Shown here: in pieces, positions 47,231 through 58,915 of the stretch
Position numbering within the stretch: position 1 is the first letter of the stretch
How the letters are laid out: every line of letters begins with the position of its first letter
Assembly (NCBI GenBank): GCA_019802505.1
Contig: JAFMOC010000094.1
Coordinates: 821,501-885,500, forward strand
Reading direction: 5' to 3'
Origin: Corydoras sp. C115
Lineage: Eukaryota > Chordata > Actinopteri > Siluriformes > Callichthyidae
Length of the DNA stretch: 64,000 nucleotides
Notes under the pieces: model-generated
The model's database searches: none
What the model was told of the DNA's origin: nothing
Seen by the model: the letters and a program-made list of their open reading frames with translations, nothing else
Translations under genes and position numbers: made by a program

Positions 47231-48254
47231 ATGGTGAAGGCAAGAGAATGGTCCCAGAAGACAAGAGAAGAGGTTATTGCTCTTCACAAGAATGGCAATG
47301 GATATAAAAAGATTGCGAAGTTGTTAAATATTCCAAGAGACACTATCGGAAGTATCATTCGCAAGTTCAAGTTAAAGGGCACAGTGGAAACGTTACCTGG
47401 TCGTGGCAGAAAGAAGATCCTGACCGCGACTGCTGTGCGCTACCTGAAGCGTAATGTGGAGAAAAATCCCCGCGTGACTGCTAAGGAACTGAAAAAAAGA
47501 CCTGTCAGATGTGGGCACTGAAGTTTCAGCTCAGACAATAAGGCGCGCACTGCATAACGAAGACCTCCATGCCAGAACTCCCAGGCGCACCCCCTTGCTG
47601 ACTCCAAAGAACAAGAAAAGTCGACTGCAGTATGCCAAAAGTCATGTGGACAAGCCACAAAGGTTTTGGGACAGTGTACTGTGGTCAGATGAAACTAAAT
47701 TAGAACTGTTTGGGACAATGGACCAGCGCTATGTTTGGAGGAGGAAGAACCAGGCTTATGAACAAAAGAACACCTTGCCTACTGTGAAGCATGGCGGGGG
47801 GTCAATTATGCTTTGGGGCTGTTTTGCTTCTAATGGTACAGGAAAGCTTCAACGTGTGCAGGGTACCATGAATTCCCTTCAGTACCAGGAGATCTTGGAG
47901 GAAAATGTGATGGAGTCAGTCACAAACCTGCGGCTTGGGAGACGTTGGACCTTCCAACAGGACAATGATCCGAAGCACACATCCAAGTCCACTAGAGCAT
48001 GGTTGAACATGAAAGGCTGGAACATTCTAGAGTGGCCATCGCAATCACCAGACTTAAATCCAATTGAGAACCTCTGGTGGGACCTAAAGAAGGCAGTTGC
48101 AGTGCGCAAGCCTAAGAATGTGACTGAACTGGAGGCTTTTGCCCATGAAGAATGGGCTAAGATACCCATAGGTCGCTGCAAGACACTTGTGTCAAGCTAT
48201 GCTTCACGCTTGAAAGCTGTCATAACTGGAAAAGGATGTTGTACTAAGTACTGA
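47231..48254 (+). pseudogene. Tc1-type transposase, DD34E, one-base frameshift
   Basis: The protein would be 340 residues, the normal length for Tc1 transposases, and would cut and paste the surrounding element at TA sites. The ATG at 47231 is chosen for its A at -3 and G at +4; an in-frame ATG at 47219 would add four residues. The first ~110 residues are the paired-like DNA-binding region, with two helix-turn-helix-like parts around the basic linker LPGRGRKK. The catalytic residues, numbered as if the extra base were absent, are Asp153 (WSDET, codon 47688-47690), Asp244 (QQDNDPKH, 47961-47963) and Glu279 (PIENLW, 48066-48068). There are exactly 34 residues between the last two. KHGGGSIMLWG is also present. 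The only break is an extra A in the A7 run at 47492-47498, which puts the N-terminal part and the catalytic part in different frames. It could be a true mutation or a homopolymer sequencing error. Confidence 0.95.
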
Positions 48255-48267
48255 AAAATAATGTCAC

Positions 48268-48288
48268 TAGGGGGTTGAATAAAACTGA
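48268..48288 (-). repeat. Tc1 right inner direct repeat
   Basis: Read on the minus strand it contains TTTTATTCAACCCCC, matching the core of the outer repeat. It lies 13 bp after the transposase stop codon. Confidence 0.75.
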
Positions 48289-48444
48289 TAATGATGTGAG
48301 CACAGTAAAGACATTTGTGGTTATTCCATCATAAATATTATGTTATATTTGTCTAATTTATAAGTGCCTCTTTGATATAATTGTAAATAAGATGACTGAA
48401 ATGATCCAAATCAATGTCAAACTGGCCAAAACACTTTATTTCAG

Positions 48445-48472
48445 TGGGGGTTGAATAAATTTGATCACAACT

Positions 48473-48473
<1 letters not shown>
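48445..48473 (-). repeat. Tc1 right outer terminal inverted repeat
   Basis: Perfect 29-bp inverse match to the left end at 46855-46883; followed at once by TA. Confidence 0.95.

Positions 48474-48498
<25 letters not shown>
48474..48498. repeat. (TA)n tract, right flank of the Tc1 element
   Basis: Alternating T/A continuing the tract at 46820-46854, interrupted by the transposon. Confidence 0.95.
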
Positions 48499-48503
<5 letters not shown>

Positions 48504-48607
48504 ATGTGTGTGTGCGTTTGTGTACCTGACATTTACACAGTCTACTATGAAGAAAACCAAAACTATGAAACTATGAAGAAACAGTAACATAAATTAGTAA
48601 AAAATAA

Positions 48608-48634
48608 CCCAAAAAAAAAAAAAAAAAAAAAAAA
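48608..48634. repeat. Poly-A run
   Basis: About 26 consecutive A residues. Confidence 0.9.
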
Positions 48635-48708
48635 TTGAACCCAAAATGCAACAATACTCATATTATCGTGCAAATCATGCTTGGAAGTTAATGCATACAG
48701 TTCCTGTA

Positions 48709-48895
48709 TGTGGCAGCTTTTTGTGATTACCTACAAAGCATCTTATTCTATATAAGCAATTGTTGCAGGGGCATGGATGAACAGACGCTGTTCAGGGGTG
48801 AAAGACAGCAGTTTGTGCTTGTTTCTGTGAATAAATCCTTTTCCTGTGCTCAGTAAATCCTGTCTCCGGTCCTCATTGTGTCCCGGCATGTGACA
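48709..48895 (+). mobile_element. Possible solo LTR fragment
   Basis: A 187-bp segment that begins TGTGGCAG and ends GGCATGTGACA. It has a TATA-like CTATATAAGC near 48750 and an AATAAA polyadenylation signal near 48831, in the order and spacing expected of a short retrotransposon LTR. TG...CA termini fit Ty3/Gypsy LTRs. No target-site duplication is visible, and no internal retroelement sequence adjoins it, so it may be a truncated solo LTR or a chance resemblance. Confidence 0.4.
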
Positions 48896-48999
48896 GCAGT
48901 GTTAGAAAAGACTGCAATTACGACAACCTCTGGGGTAGGATTCAGACATTATTGAACTCCGGGAAATAGCACTTTGCTACTATAATGTCAAAAAGCGCC

Positions 49000-49145
49000 T
49001 CTAGTGAACTGCTGATAATGGAAGATCTTCTGGACTGATGAATCAAGATTTGAAATATTTGGTACATCAGCAGGGTTTCTTTACACTGTCAAATAGGTGA
49101 AATGTTTTACTATCTGTAAAACATAGAGGGGTTTTCCTGGATTCA
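49000..49145 (+). pseudogene. Decayed Tc1/mariner transposase fragment
   Basis: The frame at 49019 reads WKIFWTDESRFEIFGTS, the region around the first catalytic Asp of Tc1 transposases (Asp codon 49037-49039). After a stop codon and a frame change, SVKHRG at 49113-49130 matches the conserved VKHGGG motif. The spacing between these motifs is shorter than in the intact transposase at 47231-48254, implying a small deletion. The residues differ from that transposase, so this is a separate, older family. I see no terminal repeats. A minus-strand SINE has inserted just downstream. Confidence 0.8.
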
Positions 49146-49173
49146 GGGTTGGCCACTTGCAGTGAGTGTGTCA

Positions 49174-49544
49174 CTTTGGATTTATTCATTCATTCATTAT
49201 CTCCCGCTTTATCCTCTATTAAGTTCGCGGTGGGGTTCCCCATGCCCATCCAGGGGAGAACATCTCGGGCGCTGGGCAGATACACCCAGAACAGGGCGCC
49301 AATCCATCGCTGGGCACACACTCACTCACACAGACACACTCTATATGGGTCAATTTTGAGAATTCAATTGACTTAATCCATGTTTTTGGACTGTGGGAGG
49401 AAACCAGAGAACCCGGAGGAAACCCACGCAGACACGGGGAGAACATGGAAACTCCACCCAGATGGGGATTCGAACCGGGAGTCCCTAGCGCTGAGAGGCG
49501 AACGTGCTAACCACTAAGCCACCGTGCCGCCCCCTTTGGATTTA
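49174..49544 (-). mobile_element. Full-length SINE with perfect 11-bp target-site duplication
   Basis: The element body is 49185-49533 on the minus strand. Duplications CTTTGGATTTA lie at 49174-49184 and 49534-49544. The A box TGGCTTAGTGG and B box GGTTCGAATCC are intact, the core is complete and the tail is (GAAT)n. It is one of the best-preserved copies here. Confidence 0.95.
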
Positions 49545-51904
49545 GCATCTGATAAACAAATAAATGAAAATGTGTGACTGGCAAAATGGACCAATACTAT
49601 AGTTGGTCAGAGGTTTATATTACATATTTATATTACATTAACTTTGGCTGTCATTATTATGAATAAATATTATGTCATATATAGGAGACAAGAATAATTT
49701 GGTTGGCTTTAAAAAACAAAATGACCTCCACACTTAAACCTGTGCTTGTTTGGGATAAAGGGTTAAAGCAAAGGAGCTTACTTACATATACAGCATAAAC
49801 TTCTGTGACAATTTTTATATATCTGCATTCCATTGTGTAAAAGTTTTTTCAGATTTGATTGATTACATAATGAGTTCAAGAGAAGGCAGCTGGTATTCAG
49901 TACTCAATGCTCCTTGTGATCTATATTGCTATATTGATAGTAGGAGTGAAATTTGCCACAGTAGCAGCAAAATTACATTTTAGGAGGCTTCGAGTATTGC
50001 AATTAAGTTGTGCATTTGGATTATTTCTCATAATAATAAATTGTATTACAAATAAATTAATTTAAAAAATGTGTGTTTGGGAGCTGTGTTTGTGTGTGTG
50101 TACATATTTATAAGTGTGTATGTGTTTTTAATAAAGCACTTGATGAGGGCATTTTTCATTCCATTTCATTCTGCTATCTTATTTCCCAAGTTTCCAAAAC
50201 CTTATTTGACTAAATAGCTCATGAGCTCATGAATTTTTAGCTTGTCTTCAAGATTTCTCCCCAAGGTTTTGACATCATACAGTGAGACTATCAGTAGAGT
50301 ATGTAAGGATTCATTAATGCTTTTCTTTTTTCTTTTTTTTTTACTTTAATTATGATGCTAGGTGTTCATTCCTTTGTTTTTACTTCAACAACCGGGTAAA
50401 ATTAAATATTAATAACAAAGTGAAATCATGCAATGAAAGTATATGATGAAGCACAAGCAAATAATATTAGAGATTTAATATATGGAAAAGTAGAGGTTAT
50501 TATACAAAACCAGATTATTGTGGGGAGTGGTATAGTAATCCAGTTTAGTGGCTTTAGAAGTACAGGGGAGATTCTGATGGTCAGTGTTGAAAAAATTGAG
50601 CTGATGTTTAAATCACATCTTTGTTTAACTGATTTTGATACGCCTTACAATAAATTAATTAAAAAAGCTGGACAGGTCTGTGCGTTTTATTCAGAATGTG
50701 TCATCTGTCATCAATAAGATTTCAGGCCTCCTCATCTTTAAAGGTGCCACCAATTGCGAACTATTATGCACCTGCCACTTTACTCTCTTCGCAGTAACAG
50801 CAGGAAGGTTGTTTTGTCATTTTCTTAACCTTAGTGATCACAGTCTTGAATTTGGTTTCTGTTTAACATTGGCTTACCCTCTCACCTACCTGTCATGTTT
50901 CCACCCACTGTTCTTCCTGCATCCTGTGTTCCAATCTAAACGTTCTACATTCACTTTCTGTCTTCTACATTATTCTCCAACTCTGCGTCTTTCTCTCTCT
51001 TTCTTTTTCTTTTATCTCTTACCTCAATTATTTTTCTCTCTTTATTTCCCTACCTACCTTCTTATAAATCCAGGTCTATTTATATAACCCTCTTAACAAT
51101 AAATGATTTCATAAAGGGCTGAGTCAAACCCCAAATTTATAATCTAAAGGCAGAAATGTATTATATTACACTGTAATGAATTTTCTAAGAAAATTATTGT
51201 TTTATTTAAATTGCAGACTAAACCCCTTTAATACAAGATACCTGATACATTAAATATACCTTTATTTAAGTGTATACTTGTATAAACAAAATCAAGTTTT
51301 ATGGTGTGTATGTATGTTCAGACCGAGCAGCTGGTGGTTCTAAATATTCACAGAGAATGAGTAGGCATGCTGATGACGTTTGTATGATGCGGCTGGTGAA
51401 TAACTGATTAAAAATAATTACATCAAAAGGTTAAGAGGCTGAAAATTCAGGTTTGGCTATGTGACTGCGGTGTACATTCTGTATCATTTCTTACCGTGTC
51501 ACTGTTCCTTTTGAAATAGGTGAGAATTTGACTGTAATCCCCTGTGGTGTGCTGCATTTGTGAAGGAATAACTTCAAAAATCAGCTCATATCCTATTCAA
51601 TGGTCATTTTCTGTTGTTCACATGTGTCCATAAAGAACCTGAATGGCATATTTTTTTTATATTTTACTGGTCATGGGGCATTGTTTCAAAAGGAATAATA
51701 AGTTAGTCTCAGATGTGTATGTTAAAAACACTATTGCCAAACAGCAAAATTTAGGGTTATCTGTTTTATAGCAGTTTTAGCAGTCTTTTATTGTTTGAAC
51801 ATAACTGTATATACTGTTTGCACCACAAACAGTTTTTTAGACTTTCTCGTAGTTCCATCAGTGCTTTCAATGCACCATGCACCTTTTTTGGCATTTCCAC
51901 AGCA
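49545..51904. other. Intronic DNA, nothing recognised
   Basis: No exon identified. The overlapping open frames at 50433-50717 and 50680-51087 are the longest but show no known domain, and the second is low-complexity (T/C-rich). Confidence 0.45.
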
Positions 51905-52185
51905 CTCACTCCATTAACTGCTTGAATATTGCTGGCAGGTTGCACTGTTTAAATTGCATTACCCTAAACTGTCTTCTTCACTTTTCTCTTAGCTAGTGCA
52001 ACCTTTGAATATTTACTGCACAGGTCAACTCTCCTGAACCACTGTGAACCTAACAGTTTGTCTAGTGTCATTGGTTCTCTATAGCAGATATGGGTCCAGC
52101 TTAGTGACAGCAATAAATCCTCTGTAATTAACACAGAACCTCTACTCACCCACCTCCAATTTTCTTGCATACCAGAATGCTTAAC
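51905..52185 (-). pseudogene. Ty3/Gypsy reverse transcriptase relic
   Basis: Read on the minus strand, three blocks of a Gypsy reverse transcriptase appear in the right order but in shifted frames. RFCVNYRGFIAVTKLDPYLL starts at 52141 and matches the family's FCVDYRxLNxVT block. LDKLLGSQWFRRVDLCSKY follows, with the first catalytic Asp at about 52024-52026, matching GxxWFSTLDLxSGY. CNLPAIFKQLME lies at 51909-51944, matching CNAPATFQRLME. Stop codons and frameshifts separate the blocks, and the YxDD block and the rest of the polyprotein are not seen. It is an old dead fragment with no LTRs recognised next to it. Confidence 0.85.
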
Positions 52186-53806
52186 GTGTCTCACTTTAAT
52201 CCCAAGCACATATGCCATGATAAACTGCTTTCTGATTGTTCATCACACAGTCAAGACATTCTGTTACAATTTCTTATTTGTTATATTATTCCATATTATA
52301 GAAGCATCAGTTTGGCATGCTCCATGTTATTCACTGCATGTGGACAGCCATAAAATAACTCAAACACTTGATTTATGTTTCTCTTTTAAAAAGCCAAAAT
52401 TTGAATTTAAGTTTAATAACCTTTGTTCAATCTGTGCCAAGCTATTTTTTTCATTCGTTTTGTAAGTGTGCAAACAAATGTGTATTTTTTTTTGTTCTGC
52501 ATCTTTTTACAGTGTGAGAGCACTGAGAATATAAATTTACTTTGATTTCTGTTGTCTAGGTTTAAGAACCCCAAATCGTATATATATCATATATAACCCC
52601 TACGATTTAAGAACCCCAAATCGTATACATCTCAGACAAACACACTGTGACAAAAAATATGGGATATGTTGGATCGTAAGGCAGGGTGATTTCTACTGCT
52701 GTTTTATTTAAGGTTATAGCTCCTTCTTAAGGAAAATTCTAGGTAATATAATCAAAGAAACAAAATAGTAGTTAGTACATTCAACACTCAGTTACTCATT
52801 GTTTATTGTTGACATTTCAATTTTTGGAGCTAACTTTAAGAAGCTCATCTACCAACTGCATTACTAAATGTAGACCCAATAAGCTAAGATGAGCAAATCA
52901 ATTAGTACATCATTTGAAGTTAAGCCATAATATACAGTTGATCGAACATCTCTAAGATGTGTGATTTTTGACTCAGTTCAAATATGATAAAACATGATTG
53001 AAATTATTGGGTCAAGAAGTTGAATGAAAGCCAGAGATGTGTGTGTGTGTGTGTGTGTGTGTGAGTGTGATGCGTGTGTTTGTATAAACTGCTGATTCTC
53101 CACTCTTACTATGCCAGCTCTAAAAAGAAACACCATTTTCATACACATGCAAGTCTCAAAGATATTAATGGGATACATATTTAGGGCCAGATTTAAAAGT
53201 ATGTTATTATGTTGACATAGCTCTAAAATATCAGATCCGAATCATAATAATAAAATTGATTTTAAGTTTCTTTTGCTTTATACTTTGAAGTTTTATCCTT
53301 ATGAATAATTTATTTCCCTAGCATAGGAATAAATTGACAGTTTAAAGAACTAAAAATGACAAGCTTATAACTCATATATACACTTCAACGCAAGTTCTTT
53401 AGTGTTTTATAGTAAAAATATTTAAGGTCAGTGGTTACCAAGTCGTAGCAGCCTTTGCAGTCAGTAAAACGATGACTGGCTTCACTGGGCTTTTCACTCC
53501 CTGTCTGTATTCATCTTATCGTTTAAATCAGCCACTGAAAACCTGAAAAGCAATACATTCCTCTAAAAGTGGAAACCAGGTTTAATCTCGGAGCATAAAT
53601 GAGAAGAATGAGAGGGAAAAAATAGCAAAAAATATATAGTAAAGTGTTAGATAAGTAAAAGAGAAGCAAGACACCCGCCACTGTTGTGGCTCTGGTGGAA
53701 CCAACGCGTATAGAGTGGACCCAGGAAGTTTGAAAACCCTTTATAATTTCTGCATAATACAACCTTAAACTTTGCTATATTAATTTTTTTTAAAGAGAAC
53801 CAAATA
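52186..53806. other. Intronic DNA, nothing recognised
   Basis: No exon seen. At 52557-52625 a 22-bp unit containing TTTAAGAACCCCAAATCGTA occurs twice. A (GT)n tract lies at 53039-53062. Confidence 0.5.
53039..53062. repeat. (GT)n microsatellite
   Basis: About 12 GT units. Confidence 0.95.
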
Positions 53807-53920
53807 ACCCTGTCCTGGGTGTATCTGCCCAGCGCCTGAAACATTCTCCCCTGGATGGGCATGGAGAAACCCGCTACCCTAGTACAGGATAGAGCAGAAG
53901 ATAATGGATGGATGGATGGA
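53807..53920 (+). mobile_element. SINE 3' fragment
   Basis: Starts at CCCTGTCCTGGGTGTATCTG and runs through CCCCTGGATGGGCATGG and AGGATAGAGCAGAAG to a (GATG)n tail. The tRNA-like head and core are absent, so it is a 5'-truncated copy. Confidence 0.88.
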
Positions 53921-54087
53921 AAACCAAACAACACACCAAAAAAGAAAGCGAATAACACAACAATTTCAGTTGATTTCAAATTTCAATCAAAAAAAAAAAA
54001 AAAAAAAGATCCAATTCAACAAATCTGTAAGAGTATGTGAACATTTAAGGTCTAACCTTTAAACATATATTTTTTTGCTCTTGCACA

Positions 54088-54102
54088 TTGTTGTTGTTGT
54101 TG

Positions 54103-54133
<31 letters not shown>

Positions 54134-54134
54134 A
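54088..54134. repeat. Trinucleotide (TTG)n-(TTA)n microsatellite
   Basis: About six TTG units run into about ten TTA units, followed by TAATAATA, which is complementary to the end of the tract. Confidence 0.95.
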
Positions 54135-57100
54135 ATAATATATTTTACATTTTTTATGAATTTCATAAATGTTCTGGAGTACAACTAGCCCTAAAGTGAA
54201 TTATAGACTTTTAAAAGTAAATTTGACTTATAGTCTAAAAGTGAAACTCCACATAAAGTGCAAGCAGGGCATTAAAATGATCCATTCTCACTTTTCTGTC
54301 TTTCTGGGTGAGTAGAACATTGGATGTGTGAACAACATGGAAAAGCAAAAAGCATGAAGGCTCAGCTGGCACCAGTAGAAGCTGATAAAACAAACCCAAA
54401 GAAGCCTAATCTACCCAGACGCTCCCCATTAAGACTCTAAAAGAGAGGCGTGACAGGAATGCAGTGGAGAATCTAAATCATATTAGAAAAAAGATTTCCT
54501 TGTCTTCCCAGACTCCTGTGAGGATTGTCTCTCTCTTTCAGTCCACTTAGCTCTATACATCATTCCTGCACTTTGTAATACACTTAATCAAGAAGTGGAA
54601 AGTGCCTCATAAAGACTTCATCATAGTCTGGTGATTAGTCCCTCTGGAAATGAAGAGAGGAAGAATGCCAGTTAAAAACACAGAAGCAGAAAGCTTGAGC
54701 TTGGTGATTCTTAAGCAGGGGTATTTTACCTCGCTAGAGTTGTATTGTGAATTTTTTTTCATGCTTTTCTTCTTATTATAATAGTGCAGCATAATCATCT
54801 AAGGCCTTTTTTTCACCTTGGCTATCTATTCATTTTTGTTGACCTATCAACAGAGTGCTATTAGTATATCAACAGAAACTGCCAATAACTGTTCTTGATA
54901 ACACAGTTTAAGGTAAACACTAAAGCCTATTGTGTGTGAAAAGCTCAGGAAAAGAAATATTCAGGTAAACTCTCCTGGCAGAGCGATCATATTTTGTTAA
55001 TGTTAATGCTGTTTGTTACATCGTTTACAATTTTATTAATGAATAGATGTCTGTAATAAAGAACTTGGTAAGCATTTAAAGATAAATATAAAATGTGAAG
55101 AATATTGAATATGATGCTCTCCCCATACAGCATCAAGGTACACATACTAAGAATGTAGTTTGTCTATATTTAAAGTCAATATTATAATTAACAAGTGATA
55201 TTAAGTCGATATTAAGTCCTCGGGCAGATTAATAAAAAAAACATTTTGCACGTTCGTTTCTTTACAATGGAAATGACAATTAAGGCTTGCAAATGAATGT
55301 TTTTTAATTAGTATTATTATAATAATTCTGACTTGATTAGGTAGCAAATGTTCCAGGGTAAAAAAATATGACTTTTGTTAGTTGGATTTTTATTATTTTT
55401 TTAACACCAATTAAAATATTACTGTTTTAGACTTAGGTAGTTAAATCAGTGACTTGAGTAGTTCAAAAGTTCATTTTGAGCAGAAAGAGCAGATTAGACA
55501 AAGAATATAAACTAAATGAGCTGTTCGGTTTCTGTCTACCGAACACCAACATTCTATTTCAGTAATATCACACACAGCAAATTGTGGTGTTCATGAAGAA
55601 ACTGAACTTTATCTGCTTTTATTTTTGCCAATGAGATTCAAATCACGTGTGCGCAAAACTTGACATGATTACAAGCATTGTATTAGTAACTTTAATAGCA
55701 AATTAAAAGACTGTAGAAGAAATGACATACTTGCTGGCAAAGGGGTTGTAAGACAAATACAAAGAAGACATTTTAATTAAAAACGGATAGATGGATTATT
55801 AACTCGGAGTCATCATTTTAATGTGTTTCAGCTCCTAAGGCAGATCTTCAATTGGAACCTGAATAATCTGTCAATAGAATGGAAACTATAGAAGTGGACT
55901 CAAACAAAATAACCCTAATCTTACGAGCAATCCAGAAACCAACAGATCAACTGAACAAGCTAAAGTAAAAGCATGATGATGGCCACGGAAAACGAATCAG
56001 GCCACGGAAAATCAGTGTTCCAAATCAGAGAAAGAGTAAAAAAAATAAACTATACAAAGTAAATTTAATAAACATAGACAAGGAAACGTGACAAGAAAAG
56101 ATGTACACATTAGATAATTTACTGAATGTTACAAGTAAGGTTACAAAACCTGCAAAAAGAAACAAAGCATGGAAAAATAACAAAAAAGTTGAAAAAAATT
56201 GTTAAAAAGAGTATGTCAAATCAATATTAATTGATTGAGTTCGCTTATTAAAATCCGGTGAATAATCAGTTTGTATTTTAATGAAGATAAAATGCTTATA
56301 GACCATTACTGTAGTGTCCTGGCAGGGTTGCAGATCCATAAGTCCAGCAATAAGGTTGTCAGACCAACAAGAGTTAAAGCTCAATTTTCAAAGTCTTGAG
56401 GCTGATCCTTTTAATCCTCAGAGGCTGTAGCATCACTGTAGTAGATCCTGGTAGAGTTTGTGAGGGCTGGTGTGGAGGATTGTAGTTTAGGGGGATGTTG
56501 GCAAAGGATAAACTTCAGAACCTTGAAGCAAACAGCCTCAGTGGTGATTTTTAAAAATTCTAAGGATTGCCCACTTGACAATATTTCATAAACATCAATC
56601 ATAAAAGTTAAATTGGAGAGATGAAGCCCTAAAACCACTACTCAGAAATAAGTGATTTCACTGTAAGAGTACTTACAATCTATATAAAATACTTTTAATG
56701 TATATATATATGTATATATATTTTACCTAACATTTTACTTCACATCCTATCCACTTACCTTGTTTTTACCCCACTTCTCCTACAATACCTTTCTCTATCA
56801 ATCATTGTTTTCTGTCATATCTATACTTCTCCCAAGGACTGTCTCAAAAAACAAAACAAAAAAAACCCTTTTCTCATTCACTACTTTTGCCTTTCTGGCT
56901 TTTTCACTCTTTCAGAAGATCACACAACCCCCCTCTACCAGACTTTATTCTAATCTGTTAGTGTATGCATCTTGTTCACTGTCTTCCTTTTTTTGATTTC
57001 ACACTTATATAATGAGAAGGAAATGCTACCAGGATGTGCTCCTCCTTTCATATCACTTACAGCAGATAGCTCAGCCATGAAAGTGTGGTGCAGGAATAAA

Positions 57101-58729
57101 CACCCTGGGGATATTTCTCTATATTTACATAGGTTTGTATTTAACCATGCAAATATGCACTCTGCATCAGTATTTTATTCTTGATTTAACAGCCTTAATG
57201 CAGAACAGATACAGTCTGTAAAATAATAAAGAATGTTTATAGGAAGTTTGATCACTAAGAATTTTTAGCTGTTAAAGAAGCCTTTCAAAGGTGCTGTCTT
57301 AAATCGCATCACAGAACGGATATGCTGCTCAGTTTATCTGCAATAAAATGATACAGAAATTCAAACCTGCAGGCATCTGACATTTTAATTGTGGGTATCT
57401 GATGCACCATGAAAGCTTTAACCTGAATCTGAGCATATGGATGAATGTTTCAACGCCTTCAGCTTCAGAACAATTTCCATGTTTCATTTATTTTAATTAT
57501 TTAATAAGTTAATTAGTCGGTAGATCTAAGATTTGCTAATCCATAATGTGACACTCAATGTTCATGCTCCTTCCTGCCATGAAAAATGCTCATTAAGCAA
57601 TTCTTATATCAACAATTCTGGTGAAAACTTATACAGCTGGGATAATGTTTAATGTCATTACTATTTTAATGGTATGTCAGCAATTTAAAATAAATACACA
57701 GGGTAATGAATATGTTTTTACATACCCAACTTTGCAATGGTTAGGGTACGTCTTTTCAATTGTCTTAAAAGGATTGGCATGCCATTGCTTCAGAAATCTT
57801 TATATGACATAACCCAGTGACCTTACACTGCTATAACAAGCAATGCAATATCTGAATAAATGTATTGCTCTGTGCATAATAATGCCTTTGCAAATGCTTC
57901 CTCTATTGCAGTGCTTGTTTAGAGACTGGGTAAGATTATAGAGCTGTGTGACATCAAACTGAGCATAAATAACCCTCTTACTTACACTGTCTGTGATCTA
58001 AATTTTTTTTCTATTATGGCTTTGTTCTCTGTGGGGATGGTGGGTGCTGTGCAACAGGATGTCAACACAAACACTTTTAAACTACTGGTGCCTTGAAGCG
58101 CTGGGATCTGGGAACACCCAAAGCACGAAATGAAATTTGCACTGAAGGGAAGTAAAATGGTATTATCATCATTTCTCCACACCATAAAAGATTTTGCAGA
58201 GATGTTTTTATTTAAGGTATTTGGTTGGTAGCTTGTATAGACTTGTCTATAATGTGGGGGAAGTGAGGTTCCTCAGCAGTTGGGATGGCTTTACAATGTC
58301 ACACGATGGCAAATGTCAGGAGCTTGTGGTCAGTTGAGGTTGGAAATATACATGAAGGTAGAAATAGATGGAAAGTGGTAATCTCTCACAACTTTAGGGT
58401 TGAGTCTCACCTCGGTTCAGCACACTGACCGTCTACCACACCACTCTGAAAAGCTTCATGGGCAAAATGTCATGTCACTAGGGCTACTGATGGACATAAA
58501 AATGACAGAGTAGTTATGTGAGAGTACAGTTTCTGGATTTGGCACTTGAACTTGAGCAAGTGCAGTGATAAGTGTTTCCACATTGCTGACCCAATAAGTG
58601 TTATGCCCAAAAAGAAAAAAGAGGCTATATATTTGGCTGGATGATGAATTGTAAAAACCAGCCCTGTAGTTGCGCTTTACTTAAGAAAAAGCACCAGAAT
58701 TAAAGTAAGGTGATAAAGTGATCTATTTT
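54135..58729. other. 4.6 kb intronic DNA without recognised exon
   Basis: No gene seen on either strand. The segments 54240-54600 and 57360-57600 are less repetitive than their surroundings and might be conserved noncoding sequence; this is a guess from base composition only. Confidence 0.4.
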
Positions 58730-58915
58730 GCCTACTGTGTTTACACACAAGGAATTTGTCCTCCATATTTAACCCATCTGCGCAGTGAACCACACACTTA
58801 TTTACACAAATACTGAGTGAAGTGAGCACATGTGCCCAGAGCGAAGGGCAGCCTTGTATACGGCGCCCGGGAAGCAATTAAGGTTAGGTGCATTGCCCAA
58901 CAGCACTTTAGTAAG
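58730..58915 (+). repeat. Old dispersed fish repeat fragment
   Basis: Contains the string ACACAAGGAATTTGTCCTCC followed by ATTTAACCCATC, then GTGCCCAGAGCGAAGGGCAG, GCGCCCGGGAAGCA and TTGCCCAACAGCAC. I recall this order of blocks from a repeat that is widespread in teleost genomes, but I cannot name its family with certainty. The copy is diverged. Confidence 0.5.

Larger units (their letters stand above)
46855..48473 (+). mobile_element. Full-length Tc1-type DNA transposon
   Basis: A 1619-bp element bounded by perfectly inverted 29-bp ends (46855-46883 and 48445-48473, starting CAGTTGTGATCAAA). It lies between TA dinucleotides, the target site of Tc1/mariner elements. Second, related repeats sit about 185-200 bp inside each end (47037-47056 and 48268-48288), each holding a TTATTCAACCCC core. 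This gives the IR/DR arrangement known from Sleeping Beauty-type fish elements. The single open frame encodes a DD34E transposase broken by one frameshift. The good preservation of both ends and the coding region suggests fairly recent insertion. Confidence 0.96.

Noticed and set aside
47879..48181. 100-codon minus-strand frame
   Set aside because: Shadow of the transposase catalytic domain.
50433..50717. 95-codon frame that looks fairly protein-like
   Set aside because: I could not match it to any family, and there is no supporting exon structure or flanking repeat; kept as unrecognised.
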